NCBI GenBank assembly: GCA_947476855.1
Contig: CANJSR010000226.1
Span: 1 to 7,788 of the forward strand
Reading direction: 5' to 3'
Source of the DNA: Acetobacteraceae bacterium
Lineage (GTDB): Bacteria > Pseudomonadota > Alphaproteobacteria > Acetobacterales > Acetobacteraceae
Length of the DNA: 7,788 bases
The translations under genes and the position numbers were made by a program. This document shows positions 5,523-7,788 of this stretch, piece by piece; positions within the stretch are counted from its first letter, which is position 1; each line of letters starts with the position of its first letter. Below the pieces are notes generated by a model that worked only from the letters and a program-made list of their open reading frames with translations, did not search any database and had not been told where the DNA came from.

Positions 5523-7139
5523 CTACGCCGCCGAACGCAGCGGCTGGCTGGCCGCCGCCTTGATCATGTCGGCGGCCTTCTCGGCGATCATGATGACCGG
5601 GGCGTTGGTGTTGCCCGAGGTCACGGTCGGCATGATCGACGCATCCACCACCCGCAGACCGGCGATGCCGTAGACCCGCAGATTGTCGTCCACGACCGCC
5701 ATCGGGTCCTGGCCCATCTTGCAGGTGCCGATCACGTGGTAGGTCGTCTGGCCGTTGTCGCGCGCGAATTGCAGCCACTCCGCGTCCGACTGCACGTTCG
5801 GCGCCGGGTTCATCCGGTGCGCCCGGTACTTGTCCATCACCGCGTTGTCGATGATGCGGCTGCCGATCTTCATGCCCTCGACGATCACGCGCTGGTCGTA
5901 TTCGTCGCCCAGGAAGTTCGGCCGGATCGCTGGCGCGGCGGACGGGTCGGACGACTTCGCGTGGATCGAGCCCTTGGACTCCGGCCGGCACTGGTAGACC
6001 GTGAGGGTCATCCCAGGCTCCTTGTCCAACGTCCGGTCCTTGGCCGAGGCGTAGCTGGCGTGGGCGAAGTGGTACTGCACGTCCGGCTCCTCAAGCTCGG
6101 GCCGGGTCTTGACGAAGCCGTAGACGATGCCGGCCGTCAGGGTCAGGATACCCTTCCGCGCGGTGTAGTACTTGATGACTTCCTTCACCAGCGACAGCCC
6201 GCGGGAGGCCTCGTTCAGCGTGATCGGCAGCTTGACGCGCCAATTCATGCGCGGGGCGAAGTGGTCGCGGTAGTTCTCGCCGACGCCGCGCAGTTCATGC
6301 AGGACGGGGATGCCCAGGGATTGCAGCAGTTCGGCCTGGCCGATGCCGGACATTTCCAGGATATGCGGGGACTTCACGGCGCCGGCGCACAGGATGACCT
6401 CCCGCCCGCAGCGGACCTCCTTCGTGACGCCATGCTGGGTGTAAGACACGCCGACCGCGCGCTTGCCCTCCAGGATCACCTTGTTGGTATAGGCGTCGGT
6501 CTCCACCGTCAGGTTCGCGCGGGACCGGGCCGGGTTCAGGAAGGCGCGCGCCGTCGACCAGCGTTCGCCGTTCTTCTGCGTCACCTGATAATAGCCGAAG
6601 CCTTCCTGCTTGCCGTTGTTGTAGTCGGGGTTGCGCGGATAGCCCTCGGCCGCCGCGGCATCGATGAACCCGTCCAGGATTTCATGCCGTTCGCGCATGT
6701 CCGAGACATTCAGCAGTCCGCCCTTGCCGCGGCTGTCGTCGGCGTCGCCCTCGAAATTCTCGGATTTCTTGAAGTAGGGCAGGACGTCGTCATAGCCCCA
6801 GCCGCGGTTTCCGAACTGCGCCCAGGTGTTGTAGTCGAGCGGATTGCCCCGGACATACAGCATGCCGTTGATCGAGCTTGAGCCGCCCAAGGTGCGCCCG
6901 CGGGGGATGGGGATGCGGCGGCCGTTGACGTTGTCCTCGGGCTCGGTTTCGAAATTCCAGTTGTAGATCGGGCTATTCAGCAGCTTTGTGAACCCGGCGG
7001 GGATGTTGATCCACATCGACTTGTCGGGGGGGCCGGCTTCCAGCAGCAGCACCTTGCTGCGCCCGTCTTCCGTCAGGCGGTTGGCGAGCGTGCAGCCCGC
7101 CGATCCGCCACCCACGATGATGTAGTCGTAATCCGCCAT
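5523..7139 (-). CDS. GMC-family FAD-dependent oxidoreductase (choline/alcohol dehydrogenase-like)
   Basis: This is a flavoprotein of the glucose-methanol-choline family that oxidises an alcohol group with bound FAD. The 538 residues match choline dehydrogenase and AlkJ-type alcohol dehydrogenases. The N-terminus YDYIIVGGGSAG (4-15) is the Rossmann FAD loop, with Glu34 of LLLEAG as ribose ligand. GMC signature 1 is GRTLGGSSSINGMLYVRG (81-98) and signature 2 is GAVKSPHILEMSGIG (253-267). The catalytic His468 lies in YHVIGTCKMG and Asn512 in SGNTNAPVIMIAEKAADM. The substrate is not determinable; no betaine genes (betB, betI) are nearby, so a betA name is not justified. The open frame extends upstream to 7253, but only the ATG at 7139 has a good ribosome-binding site and yields the normal N-terminus. 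The longer version would add 38 atypical residues and overlap the end of era. It starts 58 bases after era on the same strand and may be co-transcribed or have its own promoter. Confidence 0.95.
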   Translation of the reverse strand: MADYDYIIVGGGSAGCTLANRLTEDGRSKVLLLEAGPPDKSMWINIPAGFTKLLNSPIYNWNFETEPEDNVNGRRIPIPRGRTLGGSSSINGMLYVRGNPLDYNTWAQFGNRGWGYDDVLPYFKKSENFEGDADDSRGKGGLLNVSDMRERHEILDGFIDAAAAEGYPRNPDYNNGKQEGFGYYQVTQKNGERWSTARAFLNPARSRANLTVETDAYTNKVILEGKRAVGVSYTQHGVTKEVRCGREVILCAGAVKSPHILEMSGIGQAELLQSLGIPVLHELRGVGENYRDHFAPRMNWRVKLPITLNEASRGLSLVKEVIKYYTARKGILTLTAGIVYGFVKTRPELEEPDVQYHFAHASYASAKDRTLDKEPGMTLTVYQCRPESKGSIHAKSSDPSAAPAIRPNFLGDEYDQRVIVEGMKIGSRIIDNAVMDKYRAHRMNPAPNVQSDAEWLQFARDNGQTTYHVIGTCKMGQDPMAVVDDNLRVYGIAGLRVVDASIMPTVTSGNTNAPVIMIAEKAADMIKAAASQPLRSAA

Positions 7140-7146
7140 GGTCGGT

Positions 7147-7152
7147 TCCCCT
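7147..7152 (-). promoter_or_regulatory. Ribosome-binding site that decides the GMC oxidoreductase start
   Basis: AGGGGA on the minus strand lies 7 nt before the ATG at 7139. It excludes the upstream in-frame start at 7253, which lies inside era. Confidence 0.7.
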
Positions 7153-7197
7153 TTGCTGTCGTCTGTGTAACGGCATCGGGGAGGGCGCGGAAGGGCC

Positions 7198-7788
7198 TCA
7201 GGCGGCGCCTGGGTCGTCCAGGCCGATCGCGCGCAGGCGGGCGCCTTCCTCATCCCAGCCGCGCCGTTCCTTCACGTTCAGGAACAGGTGGACCGGGCGT
7301 TCCAGCAGCCGCACCAGTTCCAGCCGAGCGCGCTGGCCGATGGCTTTGATCTTGGTGCCGCGTTCACCGATGAGGATGGCCTTGTGGCTGGCGCGGGAGA
7401 CATAGACGGTGACGTCGATCCGCACCGAGTTGTCATCGCGTTCCTTGAAGGTCTCGGTTTCCACCGTCGCGGCGTAGGGCACTTCCTCATGCGTCTGGTG
7501 GAAGATCTGCTCGCGCACGATCTCGGCCGCGAGCAGCCGGTCCGGCAGGTCGGTCAGGTCGTCGTCGGGATACAGATGCGGCCCCTCGGGCATCGCGTCG
7601 GCCAGGGCATGGACCAGTTCCGAGACGCCATCCCCGGTCGTGGCGCTGACCATGTAGACCTGCTCGAACGTCAGCATCGCGGTCAGGGCGGCGGTCAAAG
7701 GCAGCAAGGCGGGGCGGGGGATCAGGTCGGTCTTGTTCAGCACCAGCCAGCAGCGGCGCTTGCCCTCGGCCAGTTTCTCGACGATCGC
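7198..7788 (-). CDS. era: GTPase Era, C-terminal two-thirds (5' end beyond right edge)
   Basis: Era is an essential GTPase that binds the 3' end of 16S rRNA and assists 30S subunit maturation. The visible 196 residues continue in frame to the right edge. The G1-G3 motifs are outside the window. The G4 motif NKTD (18-21 of the visible part) gives guanine specificity, and SATTGDG (48-54) is the G5 region. Era-specific linker motifs follow: HLYPDDDLTD (71-80) and REQIFHQTHEEVPYAA (92-107). The KH RNA-binding domain (about 108-178) contains the GxxG loop in ILIGERGTKIKAIG (138-151) and ends with the family VKERRGW (172-178). An internal GTG at 7743 is not a start, because upstream codons read EKLAEGKRRCWLVL in the same frame. 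In many proteobacteria rnc precedes era and recO follows it. Here the next gene downstream on this strand is a GMC oxidoreductase instead of recO. Confidence 0.97.
   Translation of the reverse strand, partial: AIVEKLAEGKRRCWLVLNKTDLIPRPALLPLTAALTAMLTFEQVYMVSATTGDGVSELVHALADAMPEGPHLYPDDDLTDLPDRLLAAEIVREQIFHQTHEEVPYAATVETETFKERDDNSVRIDVTVYVSRASHKAILIGERGTKIKAIGQRARLELVRLLERPVHLFLNVKERRGWDEEGARLRAIGLDDPGAA

Noticed and set aside
5736..6881. A 381-codon open frame on the plus strand opposite the GMC oxidoreductase
   Set aside because: The minus strand carries a complete GMC protein with all signatures. The antisense product is a low-complexity Val/Arg/Asp/Gly shadow with no ribosome-binding support.

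Overview
This is an ordinary-looking chromosomal stretch from a high-GC bacterium, most likely an alphaproteobacterium. The gene order trpG-trpD-trpC-moaC-moeA, strong G/C preference at third codon positions and the residue patterns of the proteins fit that class. A tripartite-tricarboxylate (Bug-type) receptor and a GMC oxidoreductase would suit a soil, water or plant-associated member such as an Acetobacteraceae species. That family-level guess is inference.

Layout. On the minus strand, reading right to left from 3105, lies a compact cluster: trpG (anthranilate synthase glutaminase), trpD, trpC, moaC and the first 47 codons of moeA, which runs off the left edge. The three trp genes cover ammonia supply for anthranilate, phosphoribosylation and indole-glycerol-phosphate formation. 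The two mo genes act in molybdenum cofactor synthesis. trpC/moaC and moaC/moeA overlap by 4 nt (ATGA and GTGA), so one translationally coupled transcript is likely. trpE is not in the window. Upstream of trpG on the same strand is an orphan periplasmic TctC/Bug solute receptor (3199-4155), separated from trpG by a perfect 15-bp hairpin.

The middle holds a plus-strand tRNA-Tyr (4342-4427, anticodon GTA, CCA encoded) behind a promoter with a perfect TTGACA -35 box. It is followed 63 nt later by a family 2 glycosyltransferase (4491-5426). That gene converges on a minus-strand GMC-type flavin oxidoreductase (5523-7139), and two hairpins lie between them. Upstream of the GMC gene, on the same strand, is the 3' two-thirds of era (7198-7788), cut by the right edge.

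Genes fill almost everything; no stretch above 300 bases lacks one. I found no CRISPR array, insertion sequence, integrase, phage gene or defence system, and nothing I can honestly call a new biological system. The points worth a second look are modest: the Bug gene next to trpG where trpE might be expected, the strong hairpin between them, a possible hairpin covering the glycosyltransferase ribosome-binding site downstream of tRNA-Tyr, and several start-site corrections.
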